A stretch of DNA of 64,000 bases from an uncultured Lachnospiraceae bacterium (GTDB taxonomy: Bacteria > Bacillota > Clostridia > Lachnospirales > Lachnospiraceae), in NCBI GenBank assembly GCA_910584205.1, contig CAJUAA010000020.1:1-64000 (forward strand), given 5' to 3'. Under the pieces are notes generated by a model that worked only from the letters and a program-made list of their open reading frames with translations, had not been told where the DNA came from and did no database searches. This document shows, piece by piece, positions 42,032 through 50,865 of the stretch (its first letter is position 1; each line of letters begins with the position of its first letter). The position numbers and the translations under genes were made by a program.

Positions 42032-44128
42032 CTACTGCGGAGGTGTTTTATTTTCCCATACCCTGTGCTTCCGGAGTTCCCCGGTGGTCCGGCAGATGAC
42101 CGGATCGAAGATCGAGAACATGGCGGGCAGAAGCCCCAGTACGACGATGGTACTGATGATGGCGCCTCTGGAGAGGAGATTGGTAATGGCGCTGATCATG
42201 TCGATGCTGGAGTAAAGCCCCACGCCGAAGGTGGCGGCGAAGAAACTCATGCCGCTGGTGATGATCGGCTTGGTGGAGGTCCGGTGCGCGATCTGGATGG
42301 ATTCCTTTTTGGAAACGCCCTGGGCGCGTTCGGACACATAGCGGTTGGTCATGAGGATCGCATAGTCGATGGTAGCTCCCAGCTGGATGGTTCCGATGAC
42401 GATGCTCGCCACGAAGGGAAGCGGCGTTCCGGCGTAATAAGGAATCGCCATGTTGACAAAGATCGCGAATTCGATGACCATGACCAGAATAAACGGCAGC
42501 GAGATGGATTTGAAGACAAACGCGATAATCAGGAAGATCGCCGCCATGGAGATGGTATTGACCGTCTGAAGGTCCACGTCCGTTACATCCTGCAGGTCTT
42601 TCATAAGCGGAGCCTCGCCGATGATCATGGCTCCGGCATCATAGGATTTCAGAATCCCGTTGATGGAGGCGATCTGCGCGTTGGCAGGATCGGTGGCTGT
42701 GGGATAATCCGAGCAGACGAAGGCGAGTTCCAGGTTTCCGCTCTGGAAGATGTCCAGAAGGTCCGCCGGGATAAAGCTTTCCGGGAAGGAGCTTCCCAGG
42801 ATCGAGCTTAAGCCCAGCGCCCATTTGACGCCGTCGGTATCCTTGATCTGTTCAATCATGTCGCTTTTGTCCATGGAATCCATGCCGCTGTCGAACATAA
42901 GCATATAGACCGAACTCATCTCGTATTCTTCCGAGAGCTTTGTATTGGCGATGGAGCTGTCCAGATCTGCAGGCAGCCCGCTGTCCAGGTTGTAGTAAAG
43001 CTCTACGTTGTCATTGCCGTGCTTTGCGGGCAGCAGGAGCACAAGAAACAGGATCAGCCACAGTTTGTTAAACCGGGTCAGAAAATCCGACAGGCCGGTC
43101 AGAGCCGGGATGATGGGCTTGTGAGTGGTCTTCCGGATCGCCTTTTCAAAGAGCAGGATCATGGCCGGCAGCACGGTGATGCAGCAGAACACGCCCATGA
43201 ACACGCCCTTGATCATGACGATGCCCAGATCCCGTCCCAGAGTAAAGGTCATGAACAGCAGGGCCGCAAAGCCGGCGATGGTGGTGGTGGAACCTCCGGC
43301 CACCGACGTAAAAGTGCGTGAGATCGCTTCTGCCATGGCATCCTCCCGGTGCTCGTAGGAAGGCTTCAGCTCTTCATAGCTGCTCAGCAGGAAGATGGAA
43401 TAATCCATGGTAACGCCCAGCTGCAGGACGGCGGTAAGCGCCTGGGTGATGTAGGAAATCTGCCCCAGGAAAATGTTGCTGCCCAGGTTGAAAACCACAG
43501 CCATGCCGATACTGGTCAGGAAAAGGACCGGCACGAAGGCGGATTCCAGCGTCAGCATTAGGACGAGCATGGACAGGAGAGACGCGATCAGCACGTAGAT
43601 CGGCATCTCTTTCAGCGCCAGATTTTTAATATCGGTGACAATGCCGGACATGCCGCTGATGAAGCATTCTTTTCCGACCTGGACCCGCATGGCGCTGATG
43701 GCGTCCATGGTCTCGTCCGCCGAGGTGGTCTGATCGAACAGAGCGATCATCATGGTGGAATCCTCTGTGAACAATGCGTCTTTCAGATCCGTGGGAAGCA
43801 TCATCTCCGGAACCGAGATATCCAGGATATCGTCATACCAGAGGACATTTTTAACATGGTCGATCTGTTCGATCGTCTCTTCCAGACGCACCACGTCCTG
43901 ATGCTCCATGCCCTCCACTATGACCATGGAAAAGGCGCCCATGCCGAATTCATCCACCAGAATATCCTGCCCGGCGACCGTCTCCAGCGTGTCGGGAAGG
44001 TAGCTTAAGACATCATAGTTGATCCTGGTGGCTATGTAGCCGATGGCCGAGGGGACCATCAGCAGGAGGGACAGCGCGAAGATGAACCCCCTGTGCTTTG
44101 CGATAAATTTTCCAAAGTGAACCATCAT
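42032..44128 (-). CDS. MMPL/RND superfamily exporter
   Basis: The product (about 699 residues) has two repeats of one helix, a large extracytoplasmic domain and five helices, the MMPL/YdfJ plan. Conserved elements include LGVTMDYSIFLLSSYEE in repeat 1 and LGATIDYAILMTNRYV in repeat 2, whose Asp residues carry protons. Such proteins export lipids, drugs or fatty acids. ATG 44128 is preferred; GTG 44140 is in frame but too close to its AAGGA site. It faces the chemoreceptor gene tail to tail. A palindrome in its promoter suggests repression by a TetR-type regulator, but none is encoded nearby. Confidence 0.9.
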   Translation of the reverse strand: MMVHFGKFIAKHRGFIFALSLLLMVPSAIGYIATRINYDVLSYLPDTLETVAGQDILVDEFGMGAFSMVIVEGMEHQDVVRLEETIEQIDHVKNVLWYDDILDISVPEMMLPTDLKDALFTEDSTMMIALFDQTTSADETMDAISAMRVQVGKECFISGMSGIVTDIKNLALKEMPIYVLIASLLSMLVLMLTLESAFVPVLFLTSIGMAVVFNLGSNIFLGQISYITQALTAVLQLGVTMDYSIFLLSSYEELKPSYEHREDAMAEAISRTFTSVAGGSTTTIAGFAALLFMTFTLGRDLGIVMIKGVFMGVFCCITVLPAMILLFEKAIRKTTHKPIIPALTGLSDFLTRFNKLWLILFLVLLLPAKHGNDNVELYYNLDSGLPADLDSSIANTKLSEEYEMSSVYMLMFDSGMDSMDKSDMIEQIKDTDGVKWALGLSSILGSSFPESFIPADLLDIFQSGNLELAFVCSDYPTATDPANAQIASINGILKSYDAGAMIIGEAPLMKDLQDVTDVDLQTVNTISMAAIFLIIAFVFKSISLPFILVMVIEFAIFVNMAIPYYAGTPLPFVASIVIGTIQLGATIDYAILMTNRYVSERAQGVSKKESIQIAHRTSTKPIITSGMSFFAATFGVGLYSSIDMISAITNLLSRGAIISTIVVLGLLPAMFSIFDPVICRTTGELRKHRVWENKTPPQ

Positions 44129-44156
44129 GGTCTCAGTCACATCCTTTACAAAAAAT

Positions 44157-44185
44157 ATAATAATGAACGATGGTCATTTTCTAAA
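44157..44185 (-). promoter_or_regulatory. Promoter with TetR-type palindrome for the MMPL exporter
   Basis: On the minus strand TTTAGA (44180-44185), 17-base spacer and TATTAT (44157-44162). The spacer is filled by a palindrome with arms AATGA and TCATT (44162-44178), the usual form of a TetR-family operator controlling an exporter. The rest of 44129-44457 holds only this promoter, the next gene's promoter, and a small GGCACC/GGTGCC hairpin (44332-44347). Confidence 0.55.
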
Positions 44186-44249
44186 AGAGATTGTAACACA
44201 GGTGGCGGAGAGATACAAGAGGGAAATTACACAGTTGCCGCGCATTGTA

Positions 44250-44278
44250 TTGTTTTTTCATTATGAAATTGGTATACT
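44250..44278 (+). promoter_or_regulatory. Candidate promoter of the alpha/beta hydrolase gene
   Basis: TTGTTT (44250-44255), 17-base spacer and TATACT (44273-44278), about 180 bases before the start codon. Confidence 0.45.
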
Positions 44279-44457
44279 GTTGATTGGTGAGAGAAGAGGC
44301 GGCTATGGTGAGATTGCTCAGATGATAATCCGGCACCAGTGGGTGCCAAATTGAAAATGATATTATAACAAATTGATCAAAAACCTTCCGAATATTGAGA
44401 TTTGAAGAAATTGTTGGATATAGATGCAGAGTGAGTTCAGCGGATGGAGGAAGTAAA

Positions 44458-45273
44458 ATGTTTGAAAAGACATATATAACGCCGTTAGGTACGATTCATT
44501 ATTGGATTCATATAATTGATGCTGATTTCGCAACGCTGGTGTTTCTGCCTGGATTAACCGCAGACCATAGATTATTTGCAAAACAAATCGAACACTTCAA
44601 GAATAAATATAATGTATTTGTTTGGGATGCACCCGCTCATGCCGCCTCGTGGCCATTTAAGTTTGACTTCGATCTTTTCGATAAGGCAAAATGGTTAAAT
44701 GGAATTTTCAGGCAGGAGAATATAACAAAACCCGTTATTGTAGGACAATCCATGGGTGGTTACGTCGGACAGGCGTATGCCGAATTATATCCCGGGCGTT
44801 TAAAAGGATTTGTTTCCATTGATTCAGCTCCGTTGCAGCGAAAATATGTAACCGGAATGGAAATTTGGTTATTAAAACGGATGGAACCAGTTTACTTTTA
44901 TTATCCTTGGAAGTCTCTGTTAAAGTATGGAACAAACGGAGTTGCAGTATCTGAATACGGAAGGAAGCTAATGTACGAAATCATGATGGCATACGATGGA
45001 GATAAAAAGCGATATTCCCAGATAGCTGGTCATGGGTTCAAAATTCTTGCAAATGCAATGGAACGGAATTTACTGTATGAAATCAAATGTCCGGCATTGC
45101 TGATTTGTGGAGAACAAGATCATGCGGGTTCGTGTATTCGATATAATAAGGCATGGCATAAAAATACAGGCATTCCACTGGAATGGATTAAGGACGCTGG
45201 ACACAATTCAAACACCGATCAGCCGGAAATCGTTAATCGGCTAATTGAGAGGGTGGTCGAGCTGTCACAATGA
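44458..45273 (+). CDS. Alpha/beta hydrolase
   Basis: The 271-residue product has the classical hydrolase triad: nucleophile elbow GQSMGG (near residue 97-102), acid residue in CGEQDHAG, and His in KDAGHNSN, together with the oxyanion loop FLPGLTADHRLF. The substrate is unknown. ATG 44458 follows GGAGGAAG. Codon use is strongly AT-rich compared with genes on either side (many TTA, AAA, ATA codons), which points to recent acquisition. It stands alone between the exporter and the M18 peptidase. Confidence 0.88.
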   Translation: MFEKTYITPLGTIHYWIHIIDADFATLVFLPGLTADHRLFAKQIEHFKNKYNVFVWDAPAHAASWPFKFDFDLFDKAKWLNGIFRQENITKPVIVGQSMGGYVGQAYAELYPGRLKGFVSIDSAPLQRKYVTGMEIWLLKRMEPVYFYYPWKSLLKYGTNGVAVSEYGRKLMYEIMMAYDGDKKRYSQIAGHGFKILANAMERNLLYEIKCPALLICGEQDHAGSCIRYNKAWHKNTGIPLEWIKDAGHNSNTDQPEIVNRLIERVVELSQ

Positions 45274-45397
45274 CAGACTGTCAAATTTATATCTGCTGTA
45301 TAGAGATTTGAAACAGGGGATCGCTTATATCGGCACTTCAATGAAACGGTTTGTAAATCAACCGTCAACAACAAAAAGGTAAAAAGGAGTATTTATT

Positions 45398-46801
45398 ATG
45401 GAAAGAAAAAATGCATGGAACACGTACGATGAGAAGCAGCTGGAGCGGCTTGAGAAGGTGGCGGAGGAGTATAAGCGTTTTCTGTCGGAAGCGAAGACGG
45501 AGCGGGAATGCGCGGTGCTGGCAGTGAAAATGGCGGAGGAAAAGGGCTATCGTTCTCTGGAGGAACTGTGCAGAAGCGGGCAGTCTTTGAAGGCAGGGGA
45601 CAAGGTGTATGCGGTGCACAAGAAGAAACTGGTCATCCTGTACCATATTGGAAGAAAACCCCTGGAAGAGGGGATGAACATTCTGGGAGCGCATATGGAT
45701 TCGCCCAGGCTGGATCTGAAGCAGAATCCCCTGTATGAGGACGGGGAGATGGCGCTTCTGGATACCCATTATTATGGAGGAATCAAGAAATACCAGTGGG
45801 CGGCGATTCCGCTGGCGCTGCACGGCGTGGTGGCAAAGAAAGACGGAAGCGTTCTGGAGCTGTCCATCGGGGAGAAGAGCGGCGACCCGGTGCTGGGGAT
45901 CTCGGACCTTCTGATCCATCTGTCGGCGGAGCAGCTGCAGAAGAAAGCGGCTGTGGTGGTGGAAGGAGAGAACCTGAACATTATCATCGGAAGCCGTCCG
46001 GCCAGGGAGGAAGAAGAGGATTCGGAGAAGAAGGAAAAAGAGAAGATCAAAAAAGCGCTTCTAAAGCTTCTTGAGGAACAGTACGGCATGGAGGAAGAGG
46101 ATTTCCTGTCGGCGGAACTGGAGGCGGTGCCCGCGGGACCTGCAAGGGATTTCGGACTGGACCGGAGCATGGTCATGGGATACGGGCAGGACGACCGGAT
46201 CTGTGCGTTTACCTCCCTGCTGGCACAGCTGGAGTCGGAGGACCCGCTGTACACCTCCGTCTGCCTGCTGACGGACAAGGAGGAGGTCGGCAGCATGGGC
46301 GCCACCGGCATGCAGTCCCGGTATTTTGAAAACAGCACGGCAGAGGTGATGCAGCTGGCGGGAGGATATTCGGATCTGGCCCTCCGCAGGTGCCTGCAGC
46401 GCTCCCATATGCTTTCCTCCGACGTGAGCGCGGCCTTTGACCCGAATTATGCGTCTGCCTTTGAGAAAAAGAACGCTGCCTATCTTGGGAAGGGCATGGT
46501 GTTCAACAAATACACCGGTTCCAGAGGAAAATCCGGTTCCAATGACGCCTGCGCGGAATACATCGGAGCGCTGCGCCGGGTTCTGGACGACGCAGGCGTG
46601 TGCTGGCAGACGGCGGAGCTGGGGAAGGTGGACCAGGGAGGAGGCGGAACGATCGCCTGGATCACCGCCAATTACGGCATGGACGTGATCGACAGCGGCG
46701 TGGCGCTTCTGAACATGCACAGTCCGTGGGAGGTATCCAGCAAGGCGGATATCTATGAGGCGTACCGGGGATACCGGGCGTTTTTGCGCGCGGAATGGTA
46801 G
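45398..46801 (+). CDS. M18 family metallo-aminopeptidase
   Basis: The 467-residue protein belongs to the aspartyl-aminopeptidase (M18) family: GAHMDSPRLDLK (His99, Asp101), the THYYGGIKKYQW block, LLTDKEEVGSMGATG with the catalytic Glu, DVSAAFDP, the GSND segment and the C-terminal NMHSPWE. These bind two metals and remove N-terminal residues from peptides in the cytoplasm. Residues about 205-225 form a charged Glu/Lys-rich loop (EEEEDSEKKEKEK). AAGGAG precedes ATG 45398. An M24 peptidase gene follows, making a small peptide-degradation pair. Confidence 0.95.
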   Translation: MERKNAWNTYDEKQLERLEKVAEEYKRFLSEAKTERECAVLAVKMAEEKGYRSLEELCRSGQSLKAGDKVYAVHKKKLVILYHIGRKPLEEGMNILGAHMDSPRLDLKQNPLYEDGEMALLDTHYYGGIKKYQWAAIPLALHGVVAKKDGSVLELSIGEKSGDPVLGISDLLIHLSAEQLQKKAAVVVEGENLNIIIGSRPAREEEEDSEKKEKEKIKKALLKLLEEQYGMEEEDFLSAELEAVPAGPARDFGLDRSMVMGYGQDDRICAFTSLLAQLESEDPLYTSVCLLTDKEEVGSMGATGMQSRYFENSTAEVMQLAGGYSDLALRRCLQRSHMLSSDVSAAFDPNYASAFEKKNAAYLGKGMVFNKYTGSRGKSGSNDACAEYIGALRRVLDDAGVCWQTAELGKVDQGGGGTIAWITANYGMDVIDSGVALLNMHSPWEVSSKADIYEAYRGYRAFLRAEW

Positions 46802-46856
46802 GGATACAGAGACAGCGGGCATTTTTGCATGCGGATTGATAGCGATACCGGGACAG

Positions 46857-46882
46857 TGCCGGATGCCGGGAGGCGTCCGGCA
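46857..46882 (+). other. Hairpin between the two peptidase genes
   Basis: TGCCGGA (46857-46863) pairs with TCCGGCA (46876-46882) in the 120-base gap. No T-run follows. Confidence 0.35.
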
Positions 46883-46921
46883 TTGATGTATACAGAAACG
46901 GGAAAGGAAGTAAGGAGCAGA

Positions 46922-48715
46922 ATGGAGATAATCAAGGAGCGGCTTACCAGGCTTCGGGAACGGATGAAGGAACATCGAGTAGGCGTCTATGTGATCCCGT
47001 CGTCGGACTGCCATGAGTCGGAATATGTGTGCGCCCATTACCGGGCGAGGGAGTATCTGTCCGGATTTACCGGATCGGCGGGAACGCTGGTCGTCACCAT
47101 GGAGGAAGCCGGACTCTGGACGGACGGGAGGTATTTTCTTCAGGCGGAGCGGCAGCTTAAAGGAACCGGTATCCGCCTGTTCCGAAGCGGAGAGCCGGAA
47201 GTACCGAAGATCGAGGAATATGCAGAGCAGAAACTTTCCAGGGACAGCGTGCTGGGTTTTGACGGGCGGACCATGGGGGCGCACCGGGCGGAGACGCTGA
47301 TCCGGGCGGCGGAGAAAAAGGGCGCCGGGGTGCTGGTGACAGAGGATCTGGCAGGACAGGTCTGGGAGAACCGGCCGGAGATCCCGGACACGGAACTGTA
47401 TGTGCTGGATCTGTGTTACGCCGGGGAGGATACGAAGAGCAGGCTTGCCCGGGTGAGGGCGGAGATGGAGAAGATAAAAGCGGACGTCCATGTGCTGGGA
47501 GATCTGTGCGATATCGCATGGCTTCTGAACATCCGGGGAGGAGACATCCCCTGCGTGCCGGTGGTGCTGTCCTTTTTGTGCGTCACGAAGGAAGACTGCA
47601 TCTGGTATGTACGGGAGCAGATCATGACGGAAGAGATCCGGCAGTATCTGAAAGAGCGGGGCGTCCTGGTCCGGGATTACGAGGCGGTCTATAAAGATCT
47701 GTCCGGACTTGCAGCCGGCCGGAAAGTGCTGCTGGATAAGAAAAATGTCAACTACCGGCTTCTGACAGCCGTTTCCGGTCAGGCGGACGTGATCGATCGG
47801 CGCAGTCCCGCGGAACTTATGAAAGCGGTAAAAAACGATACAGAGATCCGGAATCTGCGGACTGCCCATCTGAAGGAAGGGATCGCGTTTACCCGGCTCA
47901 TGTACTGGCTGAAAACCGGAGCGGGAAAGGAAACGCTGACCGAGCGGTCCGTGGCCGAATATCTGGACGCGCGCAGGAGAGAACAGGAGCATTATGTGGG
48001 ACAGAGCTTCGCACCCATCAGCGCTTACGGGGCCAACGGCGCCATTGTGCACTATTCTCCCACGGAGGAAAGTGACGCAAAGATCGAACCGAAAGGATTC
48101 CTTCTGGTGGACGCGGGAGGCCATTATCTGGAGGGGACTACCGACACGACCCGAACCTTTGCCATGGGAGAACTGAGTCTGGAGCAGAAGAGGATGTTTA
48201 CGACCGTCTGCCGGGGAAATCTGAATCTGGCGTACGCCCGTTTCCTGCACGGATGTACAGGATACAGCCTGGATCTTCTCTGCCGGGAACCCCTCTGGCA
48301 GGCAGGCGTGGATTATAAACACGGGACCGGGCACGGCGTCGGTTATCTTCTGAACGTACACGAGGGCCCCAACGCGTTCCGCTGGAAGCTGCCGGAGCAG
48401 GAGCAGCCGGCGGTGCTGGAGGAGGGGATGGTGACCACCGATGAGCCGGGCGTCTATCTGGAAGGGCAGTACGGCATCCGGACGGAAAATGAGCTGCTCT
48501 GCGTAAAAGGGGAAAACGGCGCGTACGGGCAGTTCATGGAATTCGAGATTCTGACGCTGGCGCCCATTGATCTGGACGGAATCCTGCCGCAGGAGATGAC
48601 GGGAACGGAGAAAGCGTATTTGAACGATTATCATGAGAAAGTATACCGGGCGCTGGCGCCCCATCTGACCGAAGCGGAGCGGGAATGGCTCCGGAACGCC
48701 ACCCGCAGGATCTGA
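46922..48715 (+). CDS. Xaa-Pro aminopeptidase (M24B)
   Basis: Removes an N-terminal residue preceding proline. The 597-residue length and layout (two creatinase-like N-terminal domains, about 1-300, then the pita-bread catalytic domain) match the three-domain aminopeptidase P class. Metal ligands are seen in LLVDAGG (Asp397), GTTDTTRT (Asp408), KHGTGHGVGY (His), VTTDEPGVY (Glu) and MEFEILTL (Glu). I start at ATG 46922 behind AAGGAG; the open frame extends about 31 codons further back through a hairpin and is unlikely to be translated. Confidence 0.95.
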   Translation: MEIIKERLTRLRERMKEHRVGVYVIPSSDCHESEYVCAHYRAREYLSGFTGSAGTLVVTMEEAGLWTDGRYFLQAERQLKGTGIRLFRSGEPEVPKIEEYAEQKLSRDSVLGFDGRTMGAHRAETLIRAAEKKGAGVLVTEDLAGQVWENRPEIPDTELYVLDLCYAGEDTKSRLARVRAEMEKIKADVHVLGDLCDIAWLLNIRGGDIPCVPVVLSFLCVTKEDCIWYVREQIMTEEIRQYLKERGVLVRDYEAVYKDLSGLAAGRKVLLDKKNVNYRLLTAVSGQADVIDRRSPAELMKAVKNDTEIRNLRTAHLKEGIAFTRLMYWLKTGAGKETLTERSVAEYLDARRREQEHYVGQSFAPISAYGANGAIVHYSPTEESDAKIEPKGFLLVDAGGHYLEGTTDTTRTFAMGELSLEQKRMFTTVCRGNLNLAYARFLHGCTGYSLDLLCREPLWQAGVDYKHGTGHGVGYLLNVHEGPNAFRWKLPEQEQPAVLEEGMVTTDEPGVYLEGQYGIRTENELLCVKGENGAYGQFMEFEILTLAPIDLDGILPQEMTGTEKAYLNDYHEKVYRALAPHLTEAEREWLRNATRRI

Positions 48716-48773
48716 TTCGTCGGATTGTCCGTAAATCCATGAAAATGCAGAAGGGTTCTGTCATATCGGCAGA

Positions 48774-48803
48774 TTGACAATGGGGCGGGTCCGGGCATAT
48801 AAT
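48774..48803 (+). promoter_or_regulatory. Sigma-A promoter of the MATE gene
   Basis: TTGACA (48774-48779), 18-base spacer and TATAAT (48798-48803), both perfect. Confidence 0.85.
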
Positions 48804-48828
48804 CTCTTTCGATTTTGTTTTGAAAGAG
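48804..48828 (+). promoter_or_regulatory. Inverted repeat in the MATE gene leader
   Basis: CTCTTTC (48804-48810) and GAAAGAG (48822-48828) flank an 11-base loop directly after the -10. The right arm includes the AAAGAGG ribosome binding site, so the repeat may act as an operator or as an mRNA hairpin hiding the site. Confidence 0.5.
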
Positions 48829-48839
48829 GTTGAGTGAAT

Positions 48840-50174
48840 ATGACAAAGGATATGACGGCCGGTTCTCCGGTCAGACTCATCATAGGTTTTGCAGTGCCCA
48901 TGTTTCTGGGCATGCTGTTCCAGCAGTTTTACAGCATGGTGGATACGATCATCGTCGGACAGTATCTGGGCGTGGACCCGCTGGCGGGTGTCGGTTCCAC
49001 GTCCTCTTTGAATTTTATGGTGATCGGATTCTGTACCGGCGTGTGCAACGGGTTTGCCATACCGGTGGCGCAGATGTTCGGCGCCAGGGAGGAGAGCAGG
49101 CTGCGCCGGTTTGTGACCAACAGCGCCTGGCTCTGCCTGCTGTTTTCCGTCGTCATGACCCTTGTGGTGGTGGCAGCGTGCAGGCCCGTGCTTCGGCTTA
49201 TGAATACGCCGGAGGAAATATTTGAGTTTGCGTGGCTCTATATCGTGATCATTTTCTGGGGGATTCCGTGTACCTTCCTGTACAATCTTCTGGCGGCCAT
49301 CATCCGGTCTCTGGGAGACAGCCGGACGCCGGTGGTATTTCTGGCGGTTTCCTCCGTGCTGAATATCCTGCTGGATCTGGTGACCATACGGGGGCTGGGT
49401 ATGGGTGTGGAAGGCCCGGCGCTGGCGACAGTCCTCTCTCAGGGAGTCTCCGGACTGATCTGCCTTCTGTATATGAAGAAGAAATATCCGATCCTGAGGG
49501 CTTCCAGAGAGGAATGGAGACTGGACGGGAAATATGTCAGGCGTTTGTGCTTTATGGGCGTGCCCATGGGGCTTCAGTATTCGGTGACGGCCATTGGGAC
49601 GCTGGTGGTCCAGACGGCGATCAACGGTATGGGAACGTCCGTGGTGGCGGGAATTACGGCGGCCCAGAAGATCAACGCGTTCATCGCCTGTCCGGTAGAG
49701 GCGCTGGGGCAGACCATGGCGCCCTACACCGGGCAGAATATGGGCGCCGGCCGGCTCGACCGGATCGGAAAGGGGCTGCGGGACGCGTCTCTTGTGGGAT
49801 TTCTGGTGTCTGTATGCTGTTTTCTGCTGGCGCTGTGTTCCGGAAAGGCGCTGGTCCTTCTCTTTCTGGACGCGGGAGAAACCGTTATCATCGACTATGC
49901 GTACCGGTTCCTTCTGCACTGCACCGGCTTTTACTGCCTGCTGACGCTGGTAAATACCGTGCGCTTCACGATCCAGGGGATGGGCTTTTCCGTATTTGCC
50001 ATCCTGTCCGGCGTGATGGAGATGATCGCCCGGGTGCTGGTGGCCGTGGTGATTGCCGGAAGATTCGGTTTCGCGGGCATCTGCTTTGCCCATCCGGCGG
50101 CCTGGCTGTTCGCGGATCTCTTCCTGATTCCCGCGTTTTTCTACTGCAGAAAAAGGATTGCAAAGCCTGTCTGA
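48840..50174 (+). CDS. MATE family multidrug/cation exporter
   Basis: The 444-residue membrane protein has about twelve helices in two bundles, with the family features VPMFLGMLFQQFYSMVDTIIVG at the start (read through QQFYSMVDTIIVG), GVCNGFAIPVAQ, IIRSLGDSRTP, and the second repeat GVPMGLQYSVTAIG with NGMGTSVVAGITAAQKI. MATE proteins use Na+ or H+ gradients to expel organic cations. ATG 48840 is used; GTG 48834 is in frame and closer to the AAAGAGG site and may be the true start. Regulation may involve the inverted repeat in its leader. Confidence 0.94.
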   Translation: MTKDMTAGSPVRLIIGFAVPMFLGMLFQQFYSMVDTIIVGQYLGVDPLAGVGSTSSLNFMVIGFCTGVCNGFAIPVAQMFGAREESRLRRFVTNSAWLCLLFSVVMTLVVVAACRPVLRLMNTPEEIFEFAWLYIVIIFWGIPCTFLYNLLAAIIRSLGDSRTPVVFLAVSSVLNILLDLVTIRGLGMGVEGPALATVLSQGVSGLICLLYMKKKYPILRASREEWRLDGKYVRRLCFMGVPMGLQYSVTAIGTLVVQTAINGMGTSVVAGITAAQKINAFIACPVEALGQTMAPYTGQNMGAGRLDRIGKGLRDASLVGFLVSVCCFLLALCSGKALVLLFLDAGETVIIDYAYRFLLHCTGFYCLLTLVNTVRFTIQGMGFSVFAILSGVMEMIARVLVAVVIAGRFGFAGICFAHPAAWLFADLFLIPAFFYCRKRIAKPV

Positions 50175-50199
50175 GGCCGGCTCGGACGCGTTTTTCCGG

Positions 50200-50228
50200 T
50201 TGCGAAGCCTGCCGGAATTTGGTATAAT
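50200..50228 (+). promoter_or_regulatory. Promoter of the rhomboid-TerD genes
   Basis: TTGCGA (50200-50205), 17-base spacer and TATAAT (50223-50228), 33 bases before the rhomboid start. Confidence 0.7.
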
Positions 50229-50260
50229 GAAAGCAACGATCTACCAGGGAGGTAATATCT

Positions 50261-50851
50261 GTGAAATATGGAAACTCACGTGTAAAGGTCTCGTTTAATT
50301 CGCCGGTCATACTGACGTTTACGATCCTGTGTCTTGTGTCTCTGCTGCTCGGCACACTGACGAAGGGCATGACGACGGATCTGTTCTTCAGCGTTTACCG
50401 TTCGTCCCTTATGAGTCCGGCTACCTATATCCGGTTTGCGGGACATGTGCTGGGCCATGCGAACTGGGAGCATTTTCTGGGAAATATCATGCTCATTCTG
50501 GTGGTGGGGCCGCTTCTGGAGGAAAAATACGGTTCCTCCAACATGCTGTTCGTCATTCTGGCGACTGCGCTTGTGACCGGAGTCGTGAATTTCGTATTTT
50601 TCCCCCGGGTGCAGCTTCTCGGAGCCAGCGGGGTCGTGTTTGCGTTGATTTTGTTGTCATCCTTTACAAGTCTCAAGGAAGGATCCATTCCGTTGACGTT
50701 TATACTGGTGGCATTGATCTATATAGGAGAGCAGATCTATCAGGGACTTTTCGTGCAGGATAACGTGGCCAATCTGACCCATATCCTGGGCGGGCTTGTC
50801 GGCGCAGGGCTTGGATATGTGATGAATAAAAACAAAATGAACAGATACTGA
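50261..50851 (+). CDS. Rhomboid family intramembrane serine protease
   Basis: A 196-residue protein with six membrane helices. The catalytic pair is GASG (Ser123) and NLTH (His174); the HANWEHFLGN motif (His71 and Asn75) after the first helix supports the oxyanion site. Rhomboids cleave membrane-spanning substrates within the bilayer. Start GTG 50261 is backed by GGGAGG. The terD-like gene follows 14 bases downstream, so both are transcribed together. Confidence 0.93.
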   Translation: MKYGNSRVKVSFNSPVILTFTILCLVSLLLGTLTKGMTTDLFFSVYRSSLMSPATYIRFAGHVLGHANWEHFLGNIMLILVVGPLLEEKYGSSNMLFVILATALVTGVVNFVFFPRVQLLGASGVVFALILLSSFTSLKEGSIPLTFILVALIYIGEQIYQGLFVQDNVANLTHILGGLVGAGLGYVMNKNKMNRY

Positions 50852-50865
50852 GGAGGTAGTGGAAA

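Noticed and set aside
44127..44354. 75-codon plus-strand ORF upstream of the alpha/beta hydrolase
   Set aside because: It overlaps the MMPL promoter and the start of that gene, has no binding site and no family match; it probably is not translated.
46061..48664. 867-codon minus-strand open frame opposite the M18 and M24 peptidase genes
   Set aside because: Antisense to two convincing enzymes; His/Arg/Pro-rich composition typical of a shadow frame.
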